The notes beneath the pieces were generated by a model, which searched no databases, was not told where the DNA came from, and was given only the letters and a program-made list of their open reading frames with translations. A stretch of DNA of 64,000 nucleotides from contig JAHLTZ010000026.1 of assembly GCA_025786725.1 (NCBI GenBank), positions 310,001 through 374,000 on the forward strand. The letters run 5' to 3'. Numbering within the stretch: position 1 is the stretch's first letter; each line of letters begins with the position of its first letter. The position numbers were made by a program, and so were the translations under genes. This DNA comes from Syncephalis fuscata. Its lineage: Eukaryota > Zoopagomycota > Zoopagomycetes > Zoopagales > Piptocephalidaceae. Below are positions 36,401 to 50,891 of the stretch, one piece after another.

Positions 36401-39400
36401 AGCATTAACGAACATACACAACAAGAAATGCGCAGTCTAATGATTGGTAGCTGTCATGGTATACCCAATGCCCATGTTCAGTATTTAAGAGGTGCTGAGC
36501 GCATGGTCGGTCAATTCCCTATGCTAATGGCCGATTGTAAGCTTGTTTATCTTGGTCTTGAGCTTGTCCATCTACTATGGCTTAGTTGCGAGGCTGAAAC
36601 ATTGGAAGAGGCAAGTATTTCATAGATAAATAGTATGAATGTTATTAATAACCCTATTTATAGTACTCGACAGAATATCATTTCACATCACAATTGTGTA
36701 ATGTAACCCTTGAACTGCCAGATAATATTGGTTATCGACGTGATTTATTAAGTCGGGTTAAAGCATCAATTGAAAACTGGATTATCATTGCTTATAAACA
36801 AAGTCCTGATGAAGTATCTGCCGTGTTACAGGTAACCATCCAAGTATATATATACGCGTGCATATTTATTATTAACTGTTATAATCAGCATTATCTATTC
36901 CATACAGAAGAGAGTGAATTACACGATCTAGGTCATACAGGACGTGTATTAGCCTTGCAGATAGGACAGAGTGCATCGCGTAAGTATTGTATTAATAATA
37001 GTAAAATCAATTACACTAATACTAATACTTGTAACATTAGATAATGTCGGTGCGTTAAAACATACCGGGTCATCATTTCTACGTGGATTTGCCTCAAGAC
37101 AACGTAGTTGGGGACAAGTTTATAAGATTGTTGAAGATCCAGATCTACCAATATCCGATAATGATATTGCCAGTGATTTGGAACATAAACTTGAAACGAT
37201 GTTAACAAATGCTCGACGATCAATGACCGTGTGTCCATCTGAACTAAGTGAACAGCTACATCGAGCAGCCGTTCTTCTTATTAGTGCTAAAGAGGTAACT
37301 AGCGTAGGTTATTGTGTTATTATTAGCGTTAATATTCTTGTTTAGATTAATTATAAGATACTTGATTATGTCTGTGATACACCGGTGGCTGTATTTACAC
37401 CAGAATCTATGAGAGCTGCCACTTCCGTTTGGTTATGGCTTTGTCTAGCTCGACCAGAAATTGAACCATTCTTGGCAGTTAAAATATCGCTTTGTTGGTC
37501 GGAAATGTTACGTGGTCGCAAGGGTATTTTCTCTGAGAGTTACAAGTTAGTCTTTCAATATCATAATAGTATAGTTATTAATATAGTTTATATAATATAT
37601 TATAGTCTAACAGATCCAATGATTACCAAGATGCACTATGCGCCATCAGAAAAGAATCCACGCTATCGACAGAACCGTATGGCTATTAGAGCATTTGCCG
37701 CCCATACTATTTGGATTAAATTCTTTGCCAATCATTTTGAAGTAGTTCGTATGCGTAGTCAAGATTTGGTTCGGTTCTTTACCAATACCCTTATTGTTAC
37801 CTTTTATAATCGACAAACCTTTAGGTATGAATTAAAGGTATGGACATTTACAATACTAATTTATCTATTGTTGATAGTAATCATCCATTGGCCCGTGAAC
37901 CTATATTCCGACTTATTCGTCTTGGTCTACGAGTACTTGAACGGGCCAACATCGATGTTGTGTGCGAGTATCGTTTCCGGTCATTATTGTATAATGCCGC
38001 ATTTGTATGGTTCTCAGGTCCACCCAAATGGAGCTCTAATGGCAATAATAAGCTGGCCGCCCAGGAAGTTGAACTATTACTCGATGTTTACCAAGCAGTT
38101 CAAAGCGATACAGAAAGTATTGACCAGGCCGCATTTGAACACCAAACCAACATGAGACGTGACAGTACACAATTACCTGGATTAAAGGAATTACGCGATA
38201 CGGCGAAAGATATTGCCCCCGGTCTACTTAAGAATATCCACCCCGTATCACTCAATGGTAAGTTGTTACTTAATAATAATAAGAATACCAATACCATAAC
38301 CAGTTATTTATATCTATGTTTCTATTAGATAATCTAAGACGATTTTCAAGATGGAGACGTTTATTGCTATTGTTACTAGAAAGTGAAATTAGTCGATTGG
38401 GTGCATGGAATAATCCAATTCTTGGTACAACATTTACTCCATCCATTTCCAAGAGTTTAACTGATGTACGTTTACTATATTACTAATGATGAATTACTAG
38501 TTATTAACATGCATATTAATAGGATGCTTGGAAGAATGCTATACGATATGCATGGGATGTATCACGTGAATTGGCATTTGGTCTATTATCTCGATACCGT
38601 ACACCTATTTTAGAGGCTGAAGTACTTAATCTACTAACAACTGATCCCAATCAAGCAGTTGGTATTCCAGAGGCTATGCCTTATTTAGTTGAGCATTTAC
38701 ACGAACTATCATCATTCCAACATAAGGTTAGTTTTAAATGATAGATAGTAATCTATACTAATCTATACTAATATGTATTTGTATATATATATATATATAT
38801 TGATTAGTATTTACTTTATTGGCATCCAGTGCCACCAGTGACAGCCATTACGTATTTCATGCCCCAATATACTGGTCTACCACAAATGTTACAATACGCC
38901 ATTCGTTCACTTGAACACTTTGATGTCAATCTTGTCTTTTTCTACATTCCTCAACTTGTACAAGCACTTCGATATGATCGTCTTGGTAAGTAGATGGTAT
39001 AAATACTATAAGTTATTCTAATATATATATATATGTGTGTGTGTGTATGTGTGTATATATGTATATATGTATATGTGTATATGTGTAGGTTATGTTGAAA
39101 AGTATATTATTGAAGCAGCACGTGTGTCTCAATACTTTGCCCATCAAATTATTTGGAATATGAAGGCCAATATGTATAAAGATGAAGATTCTCAAATAGT
39201 AAGTTGATAATAATAATAATATTATTATTACTTAATATAATATTTAATGTTAATCTATTATAACTATAGCCTGATGATTTGAAATCAGTACTGGATCGTA
39301 TTGTTGATGAAATTGTTAATGGATTATCTGGAGAGGATCGATCATTCTATACACGTGAATTCACCTTCTTTAATGAAGTAACTGGTATTTCTGGTAAACT

Positions 39401-41037
39401 TAAACCATTCATTAAAAGTAGTAAAGAGGAGAAGAAGGTAATAAAGTACACGTAATGAATACACAATACTAACTATTTAAACTATTTAAACTATTAAATA
39501 TAGAAAAAGATCGATGAAGAGATTCGTAAAGTACATGTTGATGTTGGTGTCTATCTACCAAGTAATCCTGATGGCATTGTTATCGGCATTGACTATCAAT
39601 CAGGTAGACCACTACAGAGTCACGCTAAGGTTAGTAATAAATAGATTAATATTGATACTTTATTAATATTAATAACGATTGATAATGATAGGCACCATTT
39701 ATGGCTACTTTCCGTATTCAACGTACAATTGAAGAAGAAAGCCCAGATACCGCAGCACATAATAGTGCATTGGTATCAACTTCATCGGTAGTGGCTACTT
39801 GTTCGGATACTGCAGTAGAGAGTAAAAAGAAAGCGGTTGTACCCAATAAGCGAACAAGCAGTCTAATCCAACGAGATCCATTAATGTTAAAGAAACGATC
39901 TCGCGTAATTGAAACTTGGTTATCGGCCATTTTCAAAGTAGGCGATGATTGTCGACAAGATTTATTGGCCCTCCAATTGATTGCCATGTTCCGCAGTATA
40001 TTCGATGCTGCTGGTCTAGATTTATGGGTATTCCCTTATCGTGTCGTTGCTACAGCACCTGGAGTAAGTGGTTAATTATTAGTAATTGGTAGAGGAATAG
40101 GACTAATGACACTCGCTCCATTAATAGTGTGGTGTTATTGATGTTATTCCCAATTCTATATCGCGTGATCAATTGGGTCGTGAAAAGGTTAATAGTCTCT
40201 ACGAGTAAGTATTATGCTGTGTAATATTTGTATATAGTTACTAATCGTTAATAGTTATTATATTACTAAATTTGGTGGTGTCGACTCGATTCGATTCCAA
40301 CAAGCGCGTAATAACTTTATTAAAAGTGTTGCGGCCTATTCAGTCATCTCTTATTTACTACAATTTAAGGATCGACATAATGGCAACATTATGATTGACT
40401 CGGAAGGCTATATGATTCATATTGGTAGGACCATTAGTGTAGGTTAGTAGATTTAACCAACGCTTTTATAATATATAGATTTTGGATTTATATTGGATAT
40501 TTCACCGGGTGGTATTAATTTTGAAAGTTCTCCATTTAAATTGACCGCTGAAATGATTCAAGTAATGGGTGGTAATGCCGAAGTACAGCCATATAAATGG
40601 TTCTGTGAATTATGTATCAATGCTTACCTAGCCAGTCGGTAAGTATATCATTGAACTATAATAATAATATTTAATTCATTTACTTCATTTCTATTAGATC
40701 TTATATGGATCAGATCTGTCAGATGGTTGAACTTATGTTAGATTCAGGACTTCCTTGCTTTAAAGGTAAGTAATTCATTGGTTAATTAAGATATAATTAT
40801 AATAACATTATAACATTATTTAGGTGAAACGATTAAACGATTGAAATATCGATTCCAACCAGAAAGGACTGAACAACAAGCAGCTCAATTTATGCTTGAT
40901 CGTATTAAGGAATCATTTGAGAATAGACGTACTGTTTGGTACGATTCTTTCCAAAAGGCCACGAATGGTAAGTAGGATACACATAATTAACTAATTACTC
41001 ATCATACTAATTGATATCTATAGGTATTCCATATTAA
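33437..41037 (+). CDS. STT4: Phosphatidylinositol 4-kinase, type III alpha (Stt4/PI4KA)
   Basis: The large lipid kinase that makes PI4P at the plasma membrane, acting with Efr3/Ypp1. It has some two dozen exons and about 1,900 residues. Most of the protein is a helical solenoid (for example [17 protein letters not shown] at the start and [19 protein letters not shown]). The lipid-kinase unique region and catalytic domain are at the end: [49 protein letters not shown]-type catalytic loop ([13 protein letters not shown]), [12 protein letters not shown] and the terminal GIPY. An insert rich in Ser/Thr ([17 protein letters not shown]) interrupts the N-lobe. The start at 33,437 (MEC, then a 65-nt intron) needs one added base in TTT 33,636-33,638 to join to [12 protein letters not shown]; the Met at 33,640 is the fallback start. 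A second possible one-base gap lies near 37,840-37,880. Confidence 0.93.
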
Positions 41038-41337
41038 ATATTCATTCTAGGGTATTAGATAGGGTAATTGTTTATCATATCTATTATATCCATTTATCCA
41101 TTCATCTGTTTGACTATATCTTAATTCTACATATGAATAGTTCAGTATCATTAAGAATAAATAAAGTAATAAACCATTCTTATATTCAATCAATTGTCTG
41201 TTTGTAAAGTAGGATGTGTGTGTGTGTACTATAGATGTAATGGTAGTAGTAGCTGTTGTTGTTGTTGTTGTTGTAGTAGTGTAGTAGAATACTAATGATA
41301 AAGTAGTCATTATCAAGTATATCGACGCCTAGACACG
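41038..41337. other. Convergent 3' region, STT4 / SmD3
   Basis: 300 bases between two stop codons on opposite strands. A GTT repeat is present near 41,258-41,274. No gene is seen. Confidence 0.6.
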
Positions 41338-41896
41338 TTAATGTGGTCCTGGGAATCCACCACGCATACCACGACCACGACCACGCGCTATTTAAACATA
41401 AATATAGATTAATAAGGTATTATATATATATTAGTTGTTTAATATTTACCTTGAGCACGAGCCACTGTCGCTCTACCACGTCCCATACCAACACCACGTC
41501 CTTTAAAGGCATTGGGTCCCATTTGTAGAAACATAGGCGCGTTCTTTAACATATCCGGTACGACAAAGAAACGAATCTGTGAACCACGTACATAGACCTG
41601 ATCAAGATGGGCCGTTCGTCCATCGCGTTGCGTCACCGTAATATTACGCATCTGTACATTCATATTGTCCTCGGCTAATCGTATTAGAGTGCACAAAAAT
41701 GATATTGTAGATTAGAAAACGTTTAATTGATTCAGCGCGGTCAACGATCTAACCACCCGATGATGTCTTGTGGTAAAGAGAACGCGTACTTACCTTCATA
41801 CAATTTACCACGATAAGTCTGACCCGTTTTAAGTTCAAGTGTCACGATATGGCCCTGAGCCTCGTGTAGTAACTTGATAGGAACACCGATAGACAT
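41338..41896 (-). CDS. SMD3: Small nuclear ribonucleoprotein Sm D3
   Basis: Core spliceosomal Sm-ring subunit. Three exons, about 125 residues. The Sm1 motif is [20 protein letters not shown] followed by [14 protein letters not shown]; Sm2 is [17 protein letters not shown]. The tail contains GRGVGMGRG, then [16 protein letters not shown], the Gly/Arg-rich end methylated in this family. Joins: exon 1 ends at a GTAAGT donor after GKLYE (phase 1) and resumes [13 protein letters not shown]. The start Met is at the family's usual place. Convergent with STT4. A functional spliceosome core fits the intron-dense genome. Confidence 0.95.
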
Positions 41897-42931
41897 AATT
41901 GATTACGGTTACGGTTATTGCTATGGTTGGTTAATCAAGTAAAACAACCACCTTGGTAAATGAAAACAAAAGGAAAGAAAAATACTACTCGTTCGTTGGA
42001 TCAATGGATACTAGATGAACATTCGGATATTAATTAGACATGTCACGTGATATTGTATGTTTGTAATGATGGATCACTCAAATTAGCGTATTTACAACAT
42101 TAGTATGAATTACTGTATCAATATTAATAATAGTGTTATTAGCTTAGTATTAATATTAGTAGTTGGTATGAATTATCTTAATGATTATAGTTGTATACAA
42201 TAAATATAATAGTTTATTATTCTATAAACCATTTAAATACTTGTCATGTGTGTATCTATTTGTGTGTGTATTTATTTGTGTGTGTGTGTGTGTGTTGACA
42301 TCAACTAATCATCCAGTCAACACACACACAAATAGATACACACAAATAGATCCACACGCAGTATTGTGGCCATTTTCTTTCTTACCCTCTCTTACTCCTC
42401 TTTCATCTTACTTCACATTGGATTGACGTGCGTGCCTGTGTACGCGGCTGTTATTTCATACTTCTCGTCTAGTCTGGTAAGTAAACAACTGCGGTGTTTC
42501 TAGTACTATTATCTAGTCATCTACTGTCTATGGCATATATCTATGTGTGTATGTATGTGGTACATAGCGCGGATGATAAATGTAGAGTGGCTAATACGCA
42601 AATACACGTCCGCTATTTCTCCGCGCTATAAACTACGACTTTTATGGTATGACTTATGTTACTTGCTATTACTACTACAACTACCATAACTACTTAATAT
42701 AGCTATTATAAGTATAACCATACTAACTAGTTATCTTTCTTTTAACTTTGCTATTTAATATTTAATATTTAATATTTAGCCTTGTTACTAAGCCTATACC
42801 TCAAGTAAGTAGATGGGTTGTCTAGTATCTATATAGACATATATAGACAGATATATATATATAATATGGCTGAGCTAACTATAATACTTTATGACCTAGC
42901 CTATATAACTCTACTCACTTTCTATTCCACG
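41897..42931. other. Divergent intergenic region, SmD3 / LC8
   Basis: About 1 kb. It contains GT-rich runs near 42,262-42,296 and the complementary ACACACAC near 42,321-42,330, forming a potential long imperfect hairpin. GTAAGT sites at 42,478 and 42,804 suggest 5'-UTR introns of the LC8 gene. No protein gene is supported. Confidence 0.4.
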
Positions 42932-43301
<370 letters not shown>

Positions 43302-43545
43302 TAAAAGCATAGGCTTTGTTTTATGCGTGGATGATGCGCTATAGTATGTGTCTTGTCAATTGATTTTAATATACTAAAAGACGTATCAAATCATTAATTT
43401 ATATTGAATTTTAATGTGTATGCCTTGTATTATATATATTATATTATATATATATGTATGTATGTATGTATGTATAGTTTTATACCATGTTAGAAATAAT
43501 CATTTATTAGTTTATATTTAAACTGAAGCATTGAACACTATTCTT

Positions 43546-44028
43546 TTATGCTACAGTTCTTGTGGAGGTGGATGTTGTTGTTGCTGTTGCTGTTTTATCG
43601 TCTATCGGTATAGCTTCATTGCTTTCAGGCGTGCTAGACATTCGATTCTTCCAGCCACGGGTGCGTGCGCGTAGTCGTTCACGATATGCCTTTGCCTCTT
43701 TGCCGCCAAAGTCATCTTCAACATTAGGTGGTTCGGGGAAGTTAAATTCGTCAGCGAGCGTAACAATTACTTTCTTCCAAGTTGGATCTCGCTTTACGCG
43801 CGGTATACCTGATTTCGTTATATGTGTGCGTTCACGGCCGAGAAATACGGCTGTACGTACATCAAGTATACGTACACCATAGACGTGCCATAGGTAATCG
43901 CGTACGTCAAGTTTATTGACGTGTGGTTCAACGCGAAATACCGCTTGATTTGGTGGCAGATTCGAACGCACTAGCGTAAGGATCAGATTGGGAAAATAGA
44001 CGCGCTTTGTACCAAGTCGAAAGGCCAT
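43546..44028 (-). CDS. MRP20: Mitochondrial large-subunit ribosomal protein uL23m
   Basis: A mitochondrial ribosomal protein of the uL23 family, located at the polypeptide exit tunnel. A single exon of about 160 residues: MAFRLGTKRVYFPNLILTLV, PPNQAVFRVEPHVNKLDVRD, YLWHVYGVRILDVRT and KRDPTWKKVIVTLADEFNFP are typical. The C-terminus is basic, then Thr/Ser-rich. The open frame extends 29 codons upstream to 44,115 with a hydrophobic stretch, but the Met at 44,028 matches the start seen in the family; use of the longer form is possible. Confidence 0.85.
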   Translation of the reverse strand: MAFRLGTKRVYFPNLILTLVRSNLPPNQAVFRVEPHVNKLDVRDYLWHVYGVRILDVRTAVFLGRERTHITKSGIPRVKRDPTWKKVIVTLADEFNFPEPPNVEDDFGGKEAKAYRERLRARTRGWKNRMSSTPESNEAIPIDDKTATATTTSTSTRTVA

Positions 44029-44351
44029 CGTATAACAATATAACAATATAATAAAGAACAATAGCCACGTAGTCAATAATCTGCCAAAAGAAAGGAAAGA
44101 AGAAAAGTCTGTCAAACTATGTGTGTGTGTGTGTATTGTTATAATAGAATATTAATGACTGATTAATAAAATAAAATATAATGTAATGTATATGTGTGTG
44201 TGTTGTGTTTGTGTGTGGCAAATGAATAGAAAAAGTAATTATGAAATTTTGGTTTTCTTTTTTTTCCTTGTATTGTTCTTTCAATTCTACTCGTCTATAG
44301 ACGATTTACTATTGTATTTCTGTACACGCTGGTTTATGCACGATTAACGAC
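44029..44351. other. Divergent intergenic region, uL23m / UTP15
   Basis: 323 bases with GT microsatellites near 44,119-44,134 and 44,191-44,216. Presumed to hold both promoters; both genes serve ribosome production, in mitochondrion and nucleolus respectively. Confidence 0.5.
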
Positions 44352-46373
44352 ATGTCACAACCAACACCGTCCTATCGACGACTGGCCGTGAAACAGTACC
44401 CGCGACTAGCCTCACAGAAGGAAAATATTGATGGCAAGCATTGGAAGAAATTACAGGTAAACTAGCGTCTATTAAAGAAGACTGGCTAGTTCTAACACTA
44501 ATGGTATGGTCTATTATAGGCACCGGCACTTATTAAAGAATATGGTACTATCAACGCTATTGCCTTCTCGCCTGTTGCACCGCATGATTTTGCAGTAGCT
44601 GCTTCAGCTAGAATACAGCTTTATGATGGTCGTACGCGAACAGTACAGCGCACTGTCTCGCGTTTTAAAGAGCCTGTTCATTCTGTCGACTATCGTAGTG
44701 ATGGTCGTTTAATAGTGGCAGGTGACGGTGAAGGCTTGGTACAAATATTGATGCAAGTAGTCGCGCTATTCTTCGCACACTGCGTGGACATACACGGTGG
44801 GTTATTATAGAATGAATGATCAAAGAAAAGTAGATTAATTATATGTTTATTAATCATTATAGACCAGTGCATGTTACGCGGTTTGCTTCCAACAATACAC
44901 AAATACTTAGTTGTTCCGATGATCGATCTGTACGACTATGGGATGTACCAAGTGAACAAGTAGTTGTACAATTCGATGAACACCAAGTAAGTGATTAGTA
45001 TACAAGATAGAATATAGTATTTAATATTAATATGTATACTATATATTGTCTATTAGGATTATGTACGAGCAGGTCGATTCTCTACTGATTCTCCATCGCT
45101 ATTTATTACCGCTTCATACGATCATACAGTTCGGCTATGGGATGCTCGAATGCAACAATGTGCTATGACCATGCAACATGGACAGCCAGTTGAAGATGTG
45201 ATTGCATTCCCAGGTGGTGGTCTTATTGTATCAGCGGGTAAGTTGTTATATCTATTTAATTAACTATATTTATTTGATAATATACACTAGGTGGCCCACT
45301 ACTTAAGGTTTGGGATCTATTGGCGGGTGGACGACTTGTCCAGGCCATTGGTAATCATCAAAAGACGGTGACCAGTTTGGCATTTGCCTTAAATGGTACT
45401 CGACTCATGACAGGTTCGCTCGACCAACAAGTAAAGATTTATAATCCACTTAATTGGCAAGTGGTGCACACCATCTCGCAACCAGCTCCGGTGCTCAGTC
45501 TAGGTATATCAGTAAGTATTTTGGTATTTGTATTAATTGGTAATTAATGGTCTATTATTTTATAGTCAGATGATTCAGTGTTAGCAGTGGGTCTATCCAG
45601 TGGCATGCTGTCACTGCGACATCGCCGTCAAACAGCCGATGAATTTGCCCTTCAGTCTGAACGTGATGATGCAGCCCGTCGTGATATCTTTGACTTTAGA
45701 TCACATGGCGGTATGAGCCATGACGGTACTCAGGATGACTTTGTCGTTGAAGCACGCCGTATTAAGAAATTGGCTGTTTATGACCGATATCTACGCTCGT
45801 TCCAGTATGGTAATGCATTAGACGCGGCTCTAGGCGGTGTAAGTAATATTGATTTACTGAATATGTATAGCTTATATAATCTATTAATCATTGTTATTAC
45901 TACTATAGGGACATCAGTAGTTATTGTTGTATCGTTATTGCAAGAACTTATTCATCGTGGTGGTTTACGTATGGCTTTGTCACGACGTGATGATGTGGCA
46001 TTAAAACCACTTTTACGCTTTTTGTGTAAAAATATACGACGACCACGTTTTACCGCTACACTCATTCAAGTGGCAGAAGTGGTGCTTGGTAAGTATGATG
46101 AGCATAACAACGATAATGAATCCATTATTAATGCGATATCTTGTAACAATAGATATTTATGAGCCTGTACTATCGGACTCGCCATTAACGGCCGATTTAC
46201 TGGCTAAATTAAAAACGGCCGTACACCAAGAAGTACGCCAACAAGAGGAACTAATGCGTGTTATGGGTGCCTTGGAAATGGTTCTATCCATGGCTACACT
46301 TAGTGCTACTTCAACTACCGCTAATACTTCAGAAGACTTGCTCGATACTACCACTATAGAAACGAGCCATTAA
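44352..46373 (+). CDS. UTP15: U3 snoRNP/t-UTP protein Utp15
   Basis: A WD40 protein of the small-subunit processome (t-UTP/UTPA complex), needed for rRNA transcription and 18S processing. The N-terminus (SYRRLAVKQYPRLASQKEN), WD repeats (VRLWDVPSEQVVVQFDEHQ, YDHTVRLWDARMQQCAMTM, LKVWDLLAGGRLVQAIGNH, GSLDQQVKIYNPLNWQVV) and the C-terminal Utp15 domain (RRIKKLAVYDRYLRSFQYG, VVSLLQELIHRGGLRMALS, RPRFTATLIQVAEVVL) are all present. About eight exons. Between GDGEGLVQI and DASSRAILRTLRGH the frame slips by one: TT at 44,748-44,749 should be TTT. As the gene is essential and otherwise intact, a sequence error is the best explanation. The splice at about 45,838 needs an unusual GTGTAA donor to keep frame. 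Confidence 0.92.
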
Positions 46374-48206
46374 TTGTTTGTTTATGGATTAGACCAGTCC
46401 TAGTATTCATTGATGGCATGCCTTCACTATTATGTTATAAATGCTTATTACTCTCCTCTTTAAATATTGCCGATGTGTATTTGCGTCGGATTTGCATTTG
46501 AGTTTCAATTGTTTGTCGGGGCAATAGAATAGAAACGTGTTTATATGTCGGCCTATGAATGACGACGTGTTTGTTCTATGCAGACTGGCGTTGCATATGG
46601 AGTGCAGTCATCTGCTGAGGACTAGCTGCAGCGTTACCTGCATAACGCCAGTATTAACTGCAAGGTCGTGTATGGCATATGCACGCGTGTAGTATAAGTG
46701 TGATGGGTAGAGCTATTTCACTTTAAACCCATATATCTTATTTAGTTTATTAGTTCAATATAACCATTTATTAATAATTTGTAATAGCTTAGTGGCCAAA
46801 TGACTATATTTAATAACACCTAATCTATTGAACATGGTGATGGGCGGTGAGTGACATCAATCATCAAATACTCATTATTGTAGATTCATTATCCAGTACG
46901 CATATATCCACCATTTACCTATATCATTTCCATTCTATTACATACTACTATATATCATTCTACGATACACTAGACACATTATATTCATTATATGTTTCAA
47001 TATATTCCACTCATTATATTATATGCACTATAACTTTAACATCGTTTTATATCCCTTCATACCGTATATTTATCATTCTATACTCGTTTATCCTTTCTCA
47101 TCCAAAACTGTTTTTATTTTTGTTCTACCTTTATTATTAATAAATCTCAGCTCAATCAACAAGTATCAGTATCCATAAGCTATAAAATTAAAGTTAAAAA
47201 TAAAATAATCCATGCTGTACGTAGATGCAACAACGACTGCGGAATGACATGGAATTGGATCATATGGCTTCTATTGATATTTAATCAATCTTTCTACACA
47301 TGGCCAACAACAATAATGATCAACTTCAAATGTTCCAAAGAAATCAAATAATACGCTATATTTTTATTTAAATCGATTTATTAATAGAATATTTATTTGG
47401 AAACGATATAATTATGGTGTGTATAACCGCATGGCTTCAATTAGAACGAGTTTTGCTTTGAAAACTCAAAATAGAATTCAACGTGATGGATGATGCATAG
47501 AAATACATGATAATAAGCAAAATTAGATCAACAATAATAGAGCGATACTACAGTAATAATGATAGTAATAAAGGTCTATTTGACCAATTATATGCCACAC
47601 AATAGTTATTTGGGATTAAATAGCGGACATTGTATGTAAAATCTTAATTGGTAATACAAGTTGGGTAATTTATCAAACAAACTATTTATTTACACATACT
47701 TATACAAATATATACATTTATATGAGAGAATAGAAGTGTGTGTGTATAGCTATCGGTAATTGGTGTGGATGGGTGGATGTATGCATATAGAAACTAGACA
47801 GGTATTGATCATATCCATACAAATGGAGAGAGAGAAGTAGAATGACGAGCGGGAATCCATTTCATTCGACTCCTACACACACACACACACACACACATAC
47901 ACACGCACACATTGAGAGACAGAGAGAAGGCCACACGTGTATAGAAGGCAGCTTGCACATCAAGTTCCTTCGTTCATCTTATTCCTCTTTCACTCTCATC
48001 GACTACTACTACTACTATTACTATTCTTACTTCATCTATAGCCTGTCTTTGCCAGTGTTTTGTTTTATCTGATTACTTTGCTGGTTCTACTACACTTTCT
48101 CTATACTATATACCTCGTTTATTGAGGTGGCTGTTTTATTGTGCTGATTAGTTTTACTGAGTGATCTTGGCCGCGCCAAATCTCGGCGACTAAACACCGC
48201 GACTAT

Positions 48207-48244
<38 letters not shown>

Positions 48245-48418
48245 TTTTTTGGACGTTGTGTTTGTTAAAGTAATAAAACACGCGCCCAGTTTATTATCTT
48301 GTGCCAATCGTAGTACTGGTAAGTAAGAAGGGCCCGTAACAGTAAAAGGGCGACGTGGTGCGTGCACAGACAAATAGCGACTAACATTGACTGGTACGTG
48401 TAAAGATATAGTTTCACC
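46374..48418. other. Intergenic stretch with microsatellites
   Basis: Two kilobases with no supportable gene. It contains an inverted repeat (ACTGGCGTT at 46,584-46,592 and AACGCCAGT at 46,644-46,652), an AC run near 47,873-47,896 and an ACT/CTA run near 48,205-48,243. The latter lies in the presumed promoter or 5' UTR of the MAP kinase gene. An open frame at 46,847-47,140 is AT-rich low complexity and rejected. Confidence 0.5.
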
Positions 48419-49845
<1,427 letters not shown>

Positions 49846-50891
49846 ATAGACGCTAGCAAAAGTGCCATCTACCGGTGTGTCCCTCGGACGAGTATTCGAG
49901 GTGGCAGCATGCATCTTTTTTAATAATTGCCTATTACTCTTTGCGAATGTATATGCCGTTCTTTATTGAAGGCAGGGATCGTTTATAAGCGATCAGGTGT
50001 AAGGGCCGATACTTTTCCTTTTATTTTCCGCATTAAAGTCTGATGCAAACACATACACGCACACACCTACACAAGAGTGACACAATGTTTATAATAGAAC
50101 AATACAAATGTTACTAATGAGCTATTATTAATAATAACTAACTGCATGTTTACTTAATATTTATTATTATGGCTAGTTTATTGTACCAGTATTATATTGT
50201 TTAAGCAATTGTATGCTTAAGTGTTTCAATAGCTATAACTTGCTGTTTATCGCTAACACTCGGCTGATGTTGTGTTGTAGGTTATGGTTTGATTGACTAT
50301 AGCAATACTTGTACGTCAATATTGCCACAAGGTAAATTGTTCACGCGTTTAATGCAATTGCAAGGCCTAATCATCGGTCACTGTGCCGTGCTGCACACTC
50401 ACGGTAACACAAGCAACACATGATGGGCACTTGAACACGTTATTGCAATAAAATGTAATATCAAATTACATTAAGTATATTTGTATATTTATTATTAAAT
50501 AATACATACATAGATGTAATGCTTATATTTTGTCAACAACTACTAATATATATATATAATAAATATTTCTTTAATTTATTAACAAACATGATACATTTGC
50601 CATGCATAAACAACCAACTTGTAACAACACATTTGTGGTCATTGATTCACATGTATCGTGCATTGTTTAATGTTAACTGAGAGCGATGTGAGAAACTATT
50701 CTAGTCATTATCTTTAATACCGCATGCTAATTTACCACATGAATTGCCTACTATGGATATTGTTATAATCATATACTGTTCATTGTCTTACGATAAATAG
50801 ATAATATGCAAAAGTCTATTCCACCTTCTTTAATTCATTCTTCTAGTCGCCTCTCTGTACTCTTCTATCTTTCTATCAAAACGATACAACT
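49846..50891. other. Intergenic stretch with a hairpin after the MAPK
   Basis: Just past the MAPK stop, 49,862-49,906 can fold as two stacked stems (TGCCA with TGGCA, and CCTCG with CGAGG) followed by a T run at 49,915-49,921. Near 50,281-50,424 a 48-codon open frame starts at a TAG acceptor (GYGLIDYSNTCTSILP) but matches nothing I know. The rest is AT-rich. Confidence 0.4.

Noticed and set aside
37385-38155. A 256-codon open frame continuing past the STT4 exon
   Set aside because: Only its first part matches STT4. It runs through a probable intron or a one-base slip near 37,840 and then reads a wrong frame; the true coding frame resumes as [16 protein letters not shown].
42818-42931. N-terminal extension of LC8 starting at 42,818
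   Set aside because: The added residues are low-complexity and hydrophobic, unlike any LC8; the Met at 42,932 fits the family.
46847-47140. 97-codon open frame rich in Ile, Tyr and Ser
   Set aside because: Low-complexity translation of AT-rich repeats with no neighbouring exons.
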